DNA of 64,000 nucleotides from Pseudomonadota bacterium (GTDB lineage: Bacteria; Pseudomonadota; Alphaproteobacteria; Sphingomonadales; Sphingomonadaceae): positions 1 through 64,000 of the forward strand of contig JAEXAY010000020.1 of assembly GCA_023457895.1 (NCBI GenBank), read 5' to 3'. Of the stretch, positions 41,315 to 50,570 are shown in pieces. The notes under the pieces are model-generated. The model ran no database searches and was not told the DNA's origin. It saw only the letters and a list, made by a program, of their open reading frames with translations. The number at the start of each line of letters is the position of its first letter. Position 1 is the first letter of the stretch. The translations under genes and the position numbers were made by a program.

Positions 41315-41369
41315 GCATCCATCCCCTGTCCGCCGGAATCACTAGCGCAATCGCGCTTCACTGTCATTG

Positions 41370-41391
41370 GATTATGACGTTCTTGTTACAG
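41370..41391 (-). promoter_or_regulatory. Pho box upstream of phoR
   Basis: CTGTAACAAGA followed by ACGTCATAATC on the minus strand, two 11-bp repeats resembling the PhoB consensus, 55 bp before the phoR start. It implies autoregulation. Confidence 0.6.
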
Positions 41392-41515
41392 CGCGAACCA
41401 AGGCCAAATTTATCAATCCATCCCTATTGACCGGGTTGCCTTTTCCCGCAGGAGGGATGACATAAGCGACGTACATAAGAAGGGCGCGGAACATGGGCCG
41501 CAGGATGGGACGGGC

Positions 41516-42388
41516 ATGACCTATTATCTCGGCGTCGACGCTGGCGGCACATCAAGCAAATCACGGCTGACTGACGAAAAGGGTACATTGCTCGGCGCCG
41601 GCAAGGGCAGGCCCGCCAACACCAACATCGGCGTCGACGAACTGCACGCCCGGCTGCTCGACGTGTGCTTGCAGGCAACGCGGAGTGCGGGCCTGCCCGA
41701 TGACGACCTCAGCCGCGTGCGCTGCGGCATGGGTATTGCGGGCATTACCCGCATGGGCATGCGCAGCCGCCTCCAGCAACTCGAATTCCCCTTCGCCCAT
41801 GTCCAATATACCAGCGATGCGATGATCGCCAATCTTGGCGCGCATATGGGCGGCGACGGCGCGGTTCTCATCATCGGCACCGGCAGCATCGGCCTCATCA
41901 AGCGCGGTGAAGACAGCTACAGCATCGGTGGATATGGCTTTCCCATTTCCGACGAGGGCAGCGGCGCGGCACTGGGGTTGAGCGCACTACGCCATGCGTT
42001 GCGCGCAATGGACGGGCGCACCAAGCCTACCCCGTTCAGCCAGGCGATCACGCGGCAGTTCGATCATGCAATCCCGCAATTCATCGCATGGATGGATGAG
42101 GCCGCGCCGGGCGATTATGCCGCCTTCGCACCGCTGGTGATGGATTATGCCGACAATGGCGACGAAATCGCGCTGTCGATCGTCCGCGATGCGGCACTGC
42201 ATATCGAGCGCTTCATCGAAACCATCATCAGCAAGGGCGCGTCGCGCTGTGTGCTGATGGGCGGGCTTGCCGAGCGAATCAGGCCGTGGCTGCGCGCCCG
42301 CACCGTGGCGCTGTTGCAGGAACCGCTCGGCGATGCGCTTGATGGCGCGCTGATCCTCGCCGGCCGGCCGGTGCCGCTGCCCGGCTAA
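41516..42388 (+). CDS. nagK: N-acetylglucosamine kinase (BadF/BadG family)
   Basis: A 290-residue ASKHA-fold kinase. Phosphate-1 loop DAGGTSSKSRLTDEKG, a second nucleotide motif in GAVLIIGTGSIGLIKRG, and GYGFPISDEGSGAALGLSAL typical of GlcNAc kinases of the BadF/BadG/BcrA/BcrD group. It makes GlcNAc-6-P for the neighbouring NagA. It converges with nagA, and the two stop codons share CTAA (42385-42388). Exact sugar preference cannot be read from the sequence. Confidence 0.82.
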   Translation: MTYYLGVDAGGTSSKSRLTDEKGTLLGAGKGRPANTNIGVDELHARLLDVCLQATRSAGLPDDDLSRVRCGMGIAGITRMGMRSRLQQLEFPFAHVQYTSDAMIANLGAHMGGDGAVLIIGTGSIGLIKRGEDSYSIGGYGFPISDEGSGAALGLSALRHALRAMDGRTKPTPFSQAITRQFDHAIPQFIAWMDEAAPGDYAAFAPLVMDYADNGDEIALSIVRDAALHIERFIETIISKGASRCVLMGGLAERIRPWLRARTVALLQEPLGDALDGALILAGRPVPLPG

Positions 42389-43515
42389 TAGCGTTCCCCG
42401 CCGACCCACACAGCGGCGGCATTGCCGTGGGCATCGAGATGGACAAGGTCGGCACGATAGCCCGGCGCGATCCGGCCATGACCTTGCAGCCCAAGAAAGC
42501 GCGCGGGCGTGCTGCTCGCCATTTCAAGCGCGGATTTCCAGTCAACGCCCATCATCGTCACGGCATTGCGGACTGCGCTCGCCATATCGAGGACGGAGCC
42601 CGCCAGCGTGCCATCCCGTGCCTTGAGCGCACCATCTTCAACCCGGATGTCCTGATCACCCAGCCGGAAGCTGGCAAGATCGCCGCCTACCGGTGGCATC
42701 GCATCGGTGACCAGCATCAAGCGTTCAGTTCCGCACACCGCATACGCTGCGCGCAACGCCGCCGGATGGACGTGATGCCCGTCGACAATGAGGCCCGAGG
42801 TCAGCGGATGATCAAATGCCGCGCCGACCACACCCGGCGCGCGGCTTTCCAGCTGCGTCATCGCGTTGAACAAATGGGTGACGCCGCTCAGGCCCGCGGC
42901 CACTGCAAGCCCCATCTCCTCATAGGTCGCAAGGCTATGCCCTGCGGCCACGATGACGCCCGCGCCCGAGAGCGTGCGGATCAACCCGGCATCGGTCCGC
43001 TCCGGCGCCAGCGTGACCAGCGTCTTGCCGCGACGTAGCGAGGTGAGCAACGCGACGCTTTCCGTATCGAGCAACCGGATGCGGCCGGCATCATGGATGC
43101 CGTGCTTGCCCGGATTGAGGAACGGTCCTTCGAGATGAATGCCCAATATACCGGGAACACCCTGCGCTATTGCTTCCTCCACCGCGGCGATCCCCTGTTT
43201 CATCACGACAAGATCATCGCTGATCAGCGTCGGCATCAGCCCGGTTGTACCGAACCGGCGATGCGCCGCTGCGATCTCGCGAAGTCCCTCGACCGTCGGC
43301 ACATCGTTGAACAGCACATCGCCGCCGCCATTGACCTGGGTATCGATGAAACCGGGAACGATCATGCCCCCCGCCACCCTCACCGTCGCAAAGTCCGGCG
43401 GAATCGCGCTGGCCGGAACGATGGCGGAGATATGCGCTCCTTCGATCAGAACCGCATGATCGTCCAGCCAGTCACCGGCGAGGATCGGTGCTCCGAGGAT
43501 AGCCGTCCTGCTCAT
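42385..43515 (-). CDS. nagA: N-acetylglucosamine-6-phosphate deacetylase NagA
   Basis: A 376-residue TIM-barrel amidohydrolase. Motifs: VPGFIDTQVNGGGDVLFND, the metal-site Glu in GIHLEGPFLNPGKHGIHD, THLFNAMTQLESRAPG, a catalytic Asp in LMLVTDAMPPVGGD. It removes acetate from GlcNAc-6-P. The start overlaps the SIS gene stop (ATGA), so the three minus-strand genes murQ - SIS - nagA form one operon. Confidence 0.94.
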   Translation of the reverse strand: MSRTAILGAPILAGDWLDDHAVLIEGAHISAIVPASAIPPDFATVRVAGGMIVPGFIDTQVNGGGDVLFNDVPTVEGLREIAAAHRRFGTTGLMPTLISDDLVVMKQGIAAVEEAIAQGVPGILGIHLEGPFLNPGKHGIHDAGRIRLLDTESVALLTSLRRGKTLVTLAPERTDAGLIRTLSGAGVIVAAGHSLATYEEMGLAVAAGLSGVTHLFNAMTQLESRAPGVVGAAFDHPLTSGLIVDGHHVHPAALRAAYAVCGTERLMLVTDAMPPVGGDLASFRLGDQDIRVEDGALKARDGTLAGSVLDMASAVRNAVTMMGVDWKSALEMASSTPARFLGLQGHGRIAPGYRADLVHLDAHGNAAAVWVGGERY

Positions 43516-44519
43516 CGGGTTTCGGTGACCTTGCGCAACGATGGCGGATGGTCGGGATCAAAACCGCGCGCGACCGAGAGCGCGTTGACCAGACGGTAAA
43601 AGCCCTGAATCATGGCAATGGGCGCCAGGACCGGGTTGAGCGAACCGCAATTTTCTCCCCCGTCGATGATCACCGCACCGCGCGGCGCAAAGCCCTCCAG
43701 CGCCATTTCGAGATTCGCTGCCGCTTCATCCCGCGGCGGAAACACCAGTAACGGAAACCCCGGCTTTACCAGCGCCATGGGGCCATGCGCCACTTCCGCC
43801 ATGCTGAAGGCTTCGGCATGGATGCCACAGGTTTCCTTGAACTTGAGCGCCGCTTCCTGCGCGACACCAAGCGTCAGGCCGCGCCCCAGCACGAACAGGC
43901 TCCGGGCCTTTTCCAGAAGCGGCATGGCAGGCGTCCAGTCGGCCGCAAACACCCGTTCGAGCACAGGCGGCAAGGTGGCGCAATCATCCTCCAGCGCCTT
44001 GTCATCCCGCCAGCGCGCCACCAGCGCAGCGATGGCAAAGAGCGACGCGATATAGCTTTTGGTGGCCGCGACGCTGCGTTCGGGTCCGGCATGGAGTGGC
44101 ACCGCGATATCGGCAAGACCGGCCAGCGGCGAATGCATGTCATTGACCAGCGCGACGACGAGGGCACCGCCCTGGCGCGCGGCTTCCGCCGACATCAGCA
44201 GGTCGGGGCTCTTGCCGGACTGGGAGATGAGCAGGAACAACTGTCCCTCCATATTGAGCAAATGGCGGCCATAGACCGAAACGATCGAGGGCGCGTGCGA
44301 GAGGGTCGGAATGCCAAGCTGGGTTTCAAACAGATATTTGGCATAGGTCGCGGCGTGGTCCGAACTGCCGCGCCCGCACGTGAAGATCAGCTTTGGCCGG
44401 AGCGATTTCAACCGCGCGGCCAGTTCGTCGCGCGCCGCCACATTGGCCTGCCACTGGCGGGCAATCGCCGCAGGGGCTTCGGCCGCCTCGCGGTACATCA
44501 GCGTCTGGTCAGCCCGCAT
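43512..44519 (-). CDS. SIS-domain glucosamine-6-phosphate deaminase/isomerase (NagB-II-like)
   Basis: A 335-residue protein with two SIS domains (~35-165 and ~190-320). Segments FTCGRGSSDHAATYAKYLFE, LLISQSGKSPDLL and LGRGLTLGVAQEAALKFKETCGIHAEAFSMAEVAHGP match the GlmS-like/NagB-II group, which lacks the glutaminase domain. In this operon it most likely converts GlcN-6-P to fructose-6-P and ammonia, since no NagB-I is present here. The start at 44519 overlaps the murQ stop by 11 bp. Confidence 0.82.
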   Translation of the reverse strand: MRADQTLMYREAAEAPAAIARQWQANVAARDELAARLKSLRPKLIFTCGRGSSDHAATYAKYLFETQLGIPTLSHAPSIVSVYGRHLLNMEGQLFLLISQSGKSPDLLMSAEAARQGGALVVALVNDMHSPLAGLADIAVPLHAGPERSVAATKSYIASLFAIAALVARWRDDKALEDDCATLPPVLERVFAADWTPAMPLLEKARSLFVLGRGLTLGVAQEAALKFKETCGIHAEAFSMAEVAHGPMALVKPGFPLLVFPPRDEAAANLEMALEGFAPRGAVIIDGGENCGSLNPVLAPIAMIQGFYRLVNALSVARGFDPDHPPSLRKVTETR

Positions 44520-45432
44520 CGCCCTTGCCTGCAACGGCGATCGACTCGCCCAGATTGTCGCCATGAGCCGCCAGCAACGCTGCCGCCCCATCGAAAGGGT
44601 GCCCCATCGCGATCAGCACCGCCTGCTTGATATTGTCGTCCGACGCCGCAAGCGCGCGGATCGCTGTTGCCTCATCGCAACCGGTGATGGTCTGGACGAT
44701 ACCTTGCGCGCGGCCCCTGAGCTTGGCGTTGGAAATCACCATGTCGACCATCAGCCCACGATAAACCTTGCCCAGCCGCAGCATGATCCCGGTCGAGATG
44801 GTGTTGAGAATGACCTTTTGCGCCGTGCCCGCCTTCATCCGCGTCGAACCCGCAATCAGTTCGCTGCCAGTATCCGCGAGGATCGGAAATTCGGCCGCAC
44901 TCAACAACGGCGTTCCCGGATTATTGGCGATGCCGATGGTCAGCGCGCCCTTCCCGCGGGCCGTTTCGATGACGGCAAGGGTGAAAGGCGTCCGCCCGCT
45001 CGCGGCAACGCCGATCACGACGTCCGCCGCATTGACACTATGTGTCTTGACCAGTTGCAGGGCCGCATCCGCATCATCCTCGGCGCCCTCGATGCTGCGC
45101 ACCAGCGCGGGCTCACCGCCCGCGACCAGGTAGAGCAGCCGTTCGTCCGGCCAGCTATAGGTCGGGCGCAATTCCACCCCATCCTGCACCGCCAGCCGCC
45201 CCGATGCGCCCGCGCCTGCATAGATGAGCCGCCCGTCGGCCTGTTCCAACCGGGCCGCGGCGGCATCGATGGCAGCTGTAATCGCATCTCGAGCGTGACT
45301 GAGCAGCGCAACAGCGGAAGCCTGCTCCGCCAGCATCGCGGTAACCGCCTTGCCGGTCGGCCAACGATCGATATCGGCAAAACGTAACTCGGACTGCTCG
45401 GTCCCGGCCGCAACCAGTTTCTTCTCGATCAT
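44509..45432 (-). CDS. murQ: N-acetylmuramic acid 6-phosphate etherase MurQ
   Basis: A 307-residue SIS-domain protein. Signature parts are RLIYAGAGASGRLAVQDGVELRPTY, VVIGVAASGRTPFTLAVIE, and SELIAGSTRMKAGTAQKVILNTIST. It cleaves the lactyl ether of MurNAc-6-P to GlcNAc-6-P, feeding nagA and the SIS enzyme in peptidoglycan recycling. First gene of the three-gene operon. Confidence 0.95.
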   Translation of the reverse strand: MIEKKLVAAGTEQSELRFADIDRWPTGKAVTAMLAEQASAVALLSHARDAITAAIDAAAARLEQADGRLIYAGAGASGRLAVQDGVELRPTYSWPDERLLYLVAGGEPALVRSIEGAEDDADAALQLVKTHSVNAADVVIGVAASGRTPFTLAVIETARGKGALTIGIANNPGTPLLSAAEFPILADTGSELIAGSTRMKAGTAQKVILNTISTGIMLRLGKVYRGLMVDMVISNAKLRGRAQGIVQTITGCDEATAIRALAASDDNIKQAVLIAMGHPFDGAAALLAAHGDNLGESIAVAGKGDAG

Positions 45433-45511
45433 GGTCTGGTGCCGTTCCTCGTCTGCTTGCGAAACGAGATGACTAGACCGGCGAACGCCCGATCACAAGC
45501 CGCAGCGGAAG

Positions 45512-45709
45512 TTAACGGTGGTTGCGCGGACAGGTGTTGACACCCAGCAGCGAATAGGCCGGACAGGTCCGCATCACGCCGGTCAGAAACGGAACGATAC
45601 CGATATAGCCCCACACCCCGATCCTTCCCGAAGCGGCAAGACCCATCAGCACGATTCCGACAATGATACGAAGGATACGATCAGCGCTTCCCACATTGGT
45701 CTTGAACAT
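45512..45709 (-). CDS. DUF2892 small membrane protein
   Basis: A 65-residue protein with the family pattern NVGSADRILRIIVGIVLMGLAA, one or two membrane helices (~12-50), and two Cys (CPAYSLLGVNTCP) near the end. AAGGAG lies ~11 bases before the chosen ATG. DUF2892/YgaP-like proteins are linked with sulfur or redox handling, but the role here is not known. Confidence 0.8.
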   Translation of the reverse strand: MFKTNVGSADRILRIIVGIVLMGLAASGRIGVWGYIGIVPFLTGVMRTCPAYSLLGVNTCPRNHR

Positions 45710-46042
45710 TGCCGTCACTCTCCTTTCAGGAAACAGGTGGACAGTAAAATTGGTAGCGAAGTTCACAGATCATTACACGAAAAAAGCGCGACCCGCATTC
45801 GGGCGTCAGAGCTTCCTGCAAACGCGCGCGCCTTTGCACTACAAGTCTGGCGCACATGATATCATTTCAGAAGCTGTAATCCAAAAACGAAACGGGAATC
45901 GTAGCCCCGCCTTGCTGGGTGCAATCAAGTTCATGTTAACAACCGGCCTGCCGTTTCTGATATATTCCGCAGTATTCTGGCCCAACTCCGACCAGCTGAA
46001 CGGACGGGACTTGCAGATCATGCATAACTGGGCTGCGGATAA
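45710..46042. other. Intergenic region without recognised features
   Basis: About 330 bp between the DUF2892 gene and tRNA-Ala. Short open frames on both strands lack ribosome sites and family resemblance. I see nothing else. Confidence 0.5.
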
Positions 46043-46118
46043 TGGTGGAGCCTAGGGGAGTCGAACCCCTGACCTCTACACTGCCAGTGTAGCGCTCTAC
46101 CAGCTGAGCTAAGGCCCC
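46043..46118 (-). tRNA. tRNA-Ala (anticodon GGC)
   Basis: A 76-nt cloverleaf on the minus strand: acceptor GGGGCCT/AGGCTCC, D-arm GCTC...GAGC, anticodon stem CTACA/TGTAG with loop CTGGCAG, T-arm with GGTTCGACTCC, and an encoded CCA end. Anticodon GGC reads GCC/GCT (Ala). Confidence 0.95.
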
Positions 46119-46300
46119 GATATTGGCTGCGTCTGGTGGTTCGCATGCCGGAAGGCGACGCCTTTAGGTCAGCACGGACCTGGCTGCAAGCGCTATTTTG
46201 CTTTTTACCCGTCATCGGGCGAAATCGGGTTGCGAGGGGACTTGTGTTGGCCCATCCCGCTTGCCGGCGTTTGCACGGAAATGAAAAAGGAGAGGCCATC

Positions 46301-46831
46301 ATGCCGTTTACGGTTCAGCAATTGTCCGATCTTGAAGACATCAAGCTGCTCAAGCATCGCTATTTCCGCGCGATCGACACCGGCAATGAAGCGCTGCTGA
46401 CAACATTGTTTACCGACGATGTGTCGATCGACTATCGCGGTGCGGGCTATCGCGCGCAGCTCAAGGGCAAGACGGCGATGATCGATTTTATCGGCACCGC
46501 GTTCAACAGCGACATCATCGCGCAGCATCAGGGCCACATGCCCGAGATCGAGTTTACCGGCCCCGACGAGGCCAGCGGCCTCTGGTATCTGGAAGACCGG
46601 TTCATCGATCCGGCGCGGCAGACCGACACCATTGGCACCGCCATCTATCGCGACCGCTATGTTCGTACCAGCGATGGCTGGAAAATCGCGCGCAGCGAAT
46701 ATGACCGCGTCTATGAAACCGTTGTGCCGATCAATCAGGCAGCAATTGTCGGCACGCCCATGCTGGCGACGACCGGCCGCAAGCCGGAGCAGCGCGTCGA
46801 TATCAGCCGCTATCTCACCTGGTACGACTGA
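46301..46831 (+). CDS. SnoaL/NTF2-like protein
   Basis: A 176-residue protein; AAAGGAG lies upstream of ATG 46301. The cone-shaped NTF2 fold is indicated by LEDIKLLKHRYFRAIDTGNEALLTTLFTDDVSIDY, GKTAMIDFI, IAQHQGHMPEIEFTG and WYLEDRFID...YRDRYVRTSDGWKIARSEYDRVYE. This group includes small dehydratases, isomerases and hydroxylase partners; the substrate cannot be predicted. It stands alone between tRNA-Ala and the convergent FYDLN gene. Confidence 0.8.
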   Translation: MPFTVQQLSDLEDIKLLKHRYFRAIDTGNEALLTTLFTDDVSIDYRGAGYRAQLKGKTAMIDFIGTAFNSDIIAQHQGHMPEIEFTGPDEASGLWYLEDRFIDPARQTDTIGTAIYRDRYVRTSDGWKIARSEYDRVYETVVPINQAAIVGTPMLATTGRKPEQRVDISRYLTWYD

Positions 46832-46864
46832 CCCCGGCAGCGGCGCCGGGGACGGGCCGGCAAC

Positions 46865-47191
46865 TCAGCTTTCGTCGTCCTCGTCGCCGCCGGCATCAAC
46901 GCCGAGATCATCATCGCCGCCAAGGTCGACATCATTGTCGGGCGAGATTTCGCCGTCATCGACATCGACGTCGATATCCAGATCCGTATCGAGATCGCTG
47001 TCCTCCTGCTTTTCAGGAGCCTGCTTCTGCACTTCCTCGAACGGCAGCGGCTGCTTCGACTTGAGCACGGCTTCGGGCACCCACTGGTTGTTGCAGTTGA
47101 TGCACACGACCGGGTCATCCTTGCCGAGATCGTAGAAACGGGTTCCGCATTTCGGGCAGCTGCGCTTTGTGCCCCATTCCGGCTTCACCAT
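46865..47191 (-). CDS. FYDLN acid-domain protein (TIGR02300 family)
   Basis: A 108-residue protein starting MVKPEWGTKRSCPKCGTRFYDLGKDDPVVCINCN: two CxxC pairs form a zinc ribbon. The C-terminal half is an almost continuous acidic tail (DTDLDIDVDVDDGEISPDNDVDLGGDDD). This family is typical of alphaproteobacteria and often lies next to aroA; its function is unknown. A role in RNA or ribosome binding is sometimes guessed from the fold. Confidence 0.9.
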   Translation of the reverse strand: MVKPEWGTKRSCPKCGTRFYDLGKDDPVVCINCNNQWVPEAVLKSKQPLPFEEVQKQAPEKQEDSDLDTDLDIDVDVDDGEISPDNDVDLGGDDDLGVDAGGDEDDES

Positions 47192-47332
47192 AGTGCGCCT
47201 CTTGTCCTTATATAATCTTTTCGAAAAGCATGCCTCATGGGCATAATCGGCGTGCGCCTTGCCAGAACAATGCGGCGCTGTCAAAAGCCGCGTCACAGAT
47301 TCTTCAAAAAAGCCCGAGAGCCAACTCTTTCC

Positions 47333-48658
47333 ATGTCCCACGGACCTGCCCGCCCTGCCATTTTCCACGCGTCCGGCCCGCTCGGCGGCACCGCGACGAT
47401 CCCCGGTGACAAGTCGATTTCGCACCGCGCGCTGATGCTCTCGGCGCTCGCGGTCGGTGAAAGCCGGATCGAGGGGCTGCTCGAAGGCGAGGACGTGCTC
47501 GCGACCGCCGCCGCTATGCGCGCCATGGGGGCGACGATCGAACGCGCCGCGGACGGGGTGTGGAGCGTCCACGGCGTCGGCGCAGGCGGCCTGCTCCAGC
47601 CGGAGACCGCCCTCGATATGGGCAATAGCGGCACGTCGACCCGGCTGCTCATGGGTCTCGTCGCAAGCCATCCCGTTACCGCCACCTTCACCGGCGATGC
47701 CAGCCTCTCCAAACGGCCGATGGGCCGGGTGATCGACCCGCTCTCCGCGATGGGCGCGGAGATCAGCGCCTCGCCCGGCGGGACGCTGCCGCTGATGGTG
47801 CGCGGCCTGTGTCCGGCGGTGCCCCTGACCTACCGGCTGCCGGTCGCTTCGGCGCAGGTCAAGTCTGCGGTGCTGCTCGCAGGGCTCAACACGCCGGGCA
47901 TCACCACCGTGATCGAACCCGAAGCAACGCGCGACCATAGCGAGCGGATGCTGCGGGGGTTCGGCGCCGAACTGTGGGTCGAAGAGGTCGACGGCGTGCG
48001 CCACATCCACCTGCGCGGCGAGGCCGAACTCAGACCGCGGCAGATCATGGTTCCCGGCGACCCTTCCTCCGCAGCCTTTCCGGTCGTGGCCGCGCTGCTG
48101 GTGCCGGGATCGGACGTCACCATCCGCAATGTCGGGATCAACCCGACCCGCGACGGGCTGTTCAAGGTGCTGCGCGCGATGGGCGGCCATGTCGATTATA
48201 TCAATGTCCGCGAGGTCGGCGGCGAACCGGTGGCCGATCTTCATGTCAGGGCAAGCGCGCTCAAGGGCATCGAAGTCCCGGCGGACATCGCGCCTTCGAT
48301 GATCGACGAATTTCCCATCCTGTTCGTCGCCGCCGCGCTGGCCGAAGGGCGCACGGTGACGCGGGGCCTCGAGGAACTGCGCGTCAAGGAATCGGATCGC
48401 CTCACAACGATGGCGGAAGGGCTGCGGGCGATCGGCGCCAGGGTCGAGGAACGCGAAGACGGGCTCATCATCGAAGGCAGCGGCGGCGAGCTCCTTGCTG
48501 GCGGCGGGCCGATCGCGGCGAAACTCGACCACCGCATCGCGATGAGCTTCGCCATTGCCGGCCTTGTCAGCCGCAACGGCGTGGAGATCGACGACATGAG
48601 CCCGGTGCAGACGAGCTTTCCCGGGTTCGAGACTCTGCTCGCCGGATTGGGCGCGTAG
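47333..48658 (+). CDS. aroA: 3-phosphoshikimate 1-carboxyvinyltransferase (EPSP synthase) AroA
   Basis: A 441-residue cytoplasmic enzyme of the shikimate pathway. Motifs: GDKSISHRALMLSALA, DMGNSGTSTRLLMGL (LxMGNSGTxxRLL), LSKRPMGRVIDPL, and ELRVKESDRL with DHRIAMSFAIAG near the end. It joins PEP and shikimate-3-P. The GNSGTSTR loop is of the class that has Ala/Gly variation affecting inhibitor sensitivity, not examined further. The start at 47333 is chosen because homologous N-termini begin near here; the frame is open 32 codons further. Confidence 0.95.
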   Translation: MSHGPARPAIFHASGPLGGTATIPGDKSISHRALMLSALAVGESRIEGLLEGEDVLATAAAMRAMGATIERAADGVWSVHGVGAGGLLQPETALDMGNSGTSTRLLMGLVASHPVTATFTGDASLSKRPMGRVIDPLSAMGAEISASPGGTLPLMVRGLCPAVPLTYRLPVASAQVKSAVLLAGLNTPGITTVIEPEATRDHSERMLRGFGAELWVEEVDGVRHIHLRGEAELRPRQIMVPGDPSSAAFPVVAALLVPGSDVTIRNVGINPTRDGLFKVLRAMGGHVDYINVREVGGEPVADLHVRASALKGIEVPADIAPSMIDEFPILFVAAALAEGRTVTRGLEELRVKESDRLTTMAEGLRAIGARVEEREDGLIIEGSGGELLAGGGPIAAKLDHRIAMSFAIAGLVSRNGVEIDDMSPVQTSFPGFETLLAGLGA

Positions 48659-48745
48659 CACGGGCGCACAGCAATAGCGTGGCTGGCGGAATGGCGGGTG
48701 ATCCTGTTGCAGCGGGAACGCAGGCATGGGGAATGAAGCCGGTAT

Positions 48746-49609
48746 TCAATCCTTTATTGTGGATGGACTCGGGCGAATTCCGGCCCTTGGCAGCCCGGCC
48801 CCGGCGGGCTCAGGGTGTAAGGCTGCGAGGGCGATCGCCGCCACCATATCTTGTGGCTCGCACACGGCAGGAGGAAATTGGCGCATTTCTGCCAAAAACA
48901 CCCGCTTAGGGTGATGAAGGTGAGATGTTAGACGCTCTTCGGGCGCTCCTTGCGCACCACAAGCGGTTGGGGGTGCGCTATCCTCTTGCCGCTGCGGCTG
49001 GAGCGGGGCACTACAACTGCCGGGCAGGCGAACAGGGTGATCGGCCACCCCCAACACCGCCACTACCGCCGCGCGGGCTTCGACCTGTGCCTCGCGGCGG
49101 GCAAGCGCGGCCTCGCGCGCTTCGAGCGCGGCGCGGCGCCGCTCGAGCGCCGACGCCTGTTCGCGTTCGCGGGCGCGGCTGGTGATCACGCTTGCCAGCA
49201 CCCGGTCGCGATAGATACGGCGCGTGCCGACCTGCTTGCCGCGCCGGAACAGCAGCACCACCTCGCCATCGACATAGCGGTCGGCGAGCCGTGCGCGGCT
49301 GCGCGCTATGCCGAGTTGCGCCGCGCGCGCCCAGGCCGCGGCAAAGCTTTCCGTCCCTTCGCGATCGCGCAAGCGGTAGGCCGACTGCACCGACCGCCCG
49401 CACCCGCGCGCCGCCGCCGCAACCGATCCATGCCGCGCCAGTTCGCTGATGAACAATCGCTGGAAGTAGGAGGACCAGCCATCCGCCCGCCGCCTGCGCG
49501 GCACATAAGGCATGAAAGCCGGCGCGGGCCCGGCCGGAATGGCAGCTGAAAACCCGCCGCCGGGCGCGGCCCCTTCAAGCGGACCCACGGCTTGCGCGAC
49601 ATAGGACAT
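48746..49609 (-). CDS. Hypothetical protein with HTH-like and charged coiled-coil regions
   Basis: A 287-residue protein; AGGAG lies 8 bases before ATG 49609. Residues ~45-90 (YFQRLFISELARHGSVAAAARGCGRSVQSAYRLRDRE) look like a helix-turn-helix as in terminase-small-subunit or transposase-like proteins. Residues ~90-145 contain SRARLADRYVDGEVVLLFRRGKQVG; ~150-190 is an Arg/Glu/Ala coiled coil (EREQASALERRRAALEAREAALARREAQV). The C-terminal ~80 residues are low-complexity. I do not know its function. It separates aroA from cmk, breaking a common order. Confidence 0.65.
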   Translation of the reverse strand: MSYVAQAVGPLEGAAPGGGFSAAIPAGPAPAFMPYVPRRRRADGWSSYFQRLFISELARHGSVAAAARGCGRSVQSAYRLRDREGTESFAAAWARAAQLGIARSRARLADRYVDGEVVLLFRRGKQVGTRRIYRDRVLASVITSRAREREQASALERRRAALEAREAALARREAQVEARAAVVAVLGVADHPVRLPGSCSAPLQPQRQEDSAPPTACGAQGAPEERLTSHLHHPKRVFLAEMRQFPPAVCEPQDMVAAIALAALHPEPAGAGLPRAGIRPSPSTIKD

Positions 49610-49899
49610 GGACAATACTCCTGCTGTTCAGCCAGCAAGGATGGCGGCGGGAAACCGTGTAGGACAGGGGAAAAACCGGGATGGTTCGGGGATTGGGAGG
49701 CTACGGCCCGGGCATGACAATGCAGGCGGGGCGGACCAGGAACAAGGAGGGTGAAAGAAGGTGGACATTGCACTTCCTCCTCATATCGATCATGGCACAT
49801 CATGCGCGCCGCAGATTGTTTCTCCGCGAGAATGGCAGGCGAAGCTTGGGCACGAGAAAGGCGAAGCAGATCCGGAATGACGCAAATTGGATTGCCCGC
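49610..49899. other. Region upstream of cmk
   Basis: 290 bp between the hypothetical gene and cmk. It must hold the cmk promoter. The open frame that extends into cmk from 49681 lacks a ribosome site and family match. I see no other feature. Confidence 0.45.
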
Positions 49900-50529
49900 A
49901 TGATCATCGCCGTTGATGGGCCTGCGGCATCGGGCAAGGGGACGATTGCCAAGGCGCTTGCCGCGCATTTCGCCCTGCCGTTTCTCGACACCGGCCTTCT
50001 TTACCGCGCGGTCGGGGTGAGCGTGCTGCGTACGGGCGGCGATCCGTCCGATCCTGCCGATGCGCTCGCGGCCTGCGGGTTTGACGAGGCACTGCTCGCC
50101 GATCCTGCCCTGCGCACAGCGGAGGCGGGCGATGCGGCGTCCAAGGCTTCGGTGCATCCGGCGGTGCGCGCGGCGCTGCTCAAGCGGCAACAGGATTTTG
50201 CGCAGCAACCCGGCGGCGCGGTGCTCGACGGGCGCGATATCGGCACGGTGATCGCGCCGCAAGCCGACGCCAAGCTGTTCGTCATTGCCTCGGCGCGGGT
50301 GCGGGCCGAACGGCGGCTCAAGGAACTGGGGCGGCCGCTCGATGCGGACAGCATCGCCGCCTACACCTGCGAGATCGAAGCGCGGGATGCGCGCGACATG
50401 GGGCGCGCCGATGCGCCGATGCGGGCCGCGGACGATGCGCTCTTGCTTGATACGAGCGATTTGACTATAGACGCCGCCGTCCAGCAGGCCATCCGGCTTG
50501 TCGAGACCCGGATAAACCGTCAGCACTGA
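49900..50529 (+). CDS. cmk: Cytidylate kinase Cmk
   Basis: A 209-residue kinase. P-loop GPAASGKGT, then FLDTGLLYRAVG, GRDIGTVIAPQADAKLFVIASARVRAERR and DARDMGRADAPMRAADDALLLDTSDLT. It converts CMP and dCMP to the diphosphates. The start at 49900 gives the canonical MIIAVDGPAASGKGT. A terminator follows before rpsA. Confidence 0.94.
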   Translation: MIIAVDGPAASGKGTIAKALAAHFALPFLDTGLLYRAVGVSVLRTGGDPSDPADALAACGFDEALLADPALRTAEAGDAASKASVHPAVRAALLKRQQDFAQQPGGAVLDGRDIGTVIAPQADAKLFVIASARVRAERRLKELGRPLDADSIAAYTCEIEARDARDMGRADAPMRAADDALLLDTSDLTIDAAVQQAIRLVETRINRQH

Positions 50530-50536
50530 AGCTGTC

Positions 50537-50570
50537 GGGCGCGAAGGGCTTACGCCATCGCGCCCTTTTT
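50537..50570 (+). terminator. Terminator between cmk and rpsA
   Basis: An 8-bp stem GGGCGCGA / TCGCGCCC with a 13-base loop and TTTTT. It separates cmk transcription from rpsA. Confidence 0.8.

Noticed and set aside
46865..48727. 620-codon minus-strand open frame
   Set aside because: Only the last 108 codons are the FYDLN gene; the rest is antisense to aroA.
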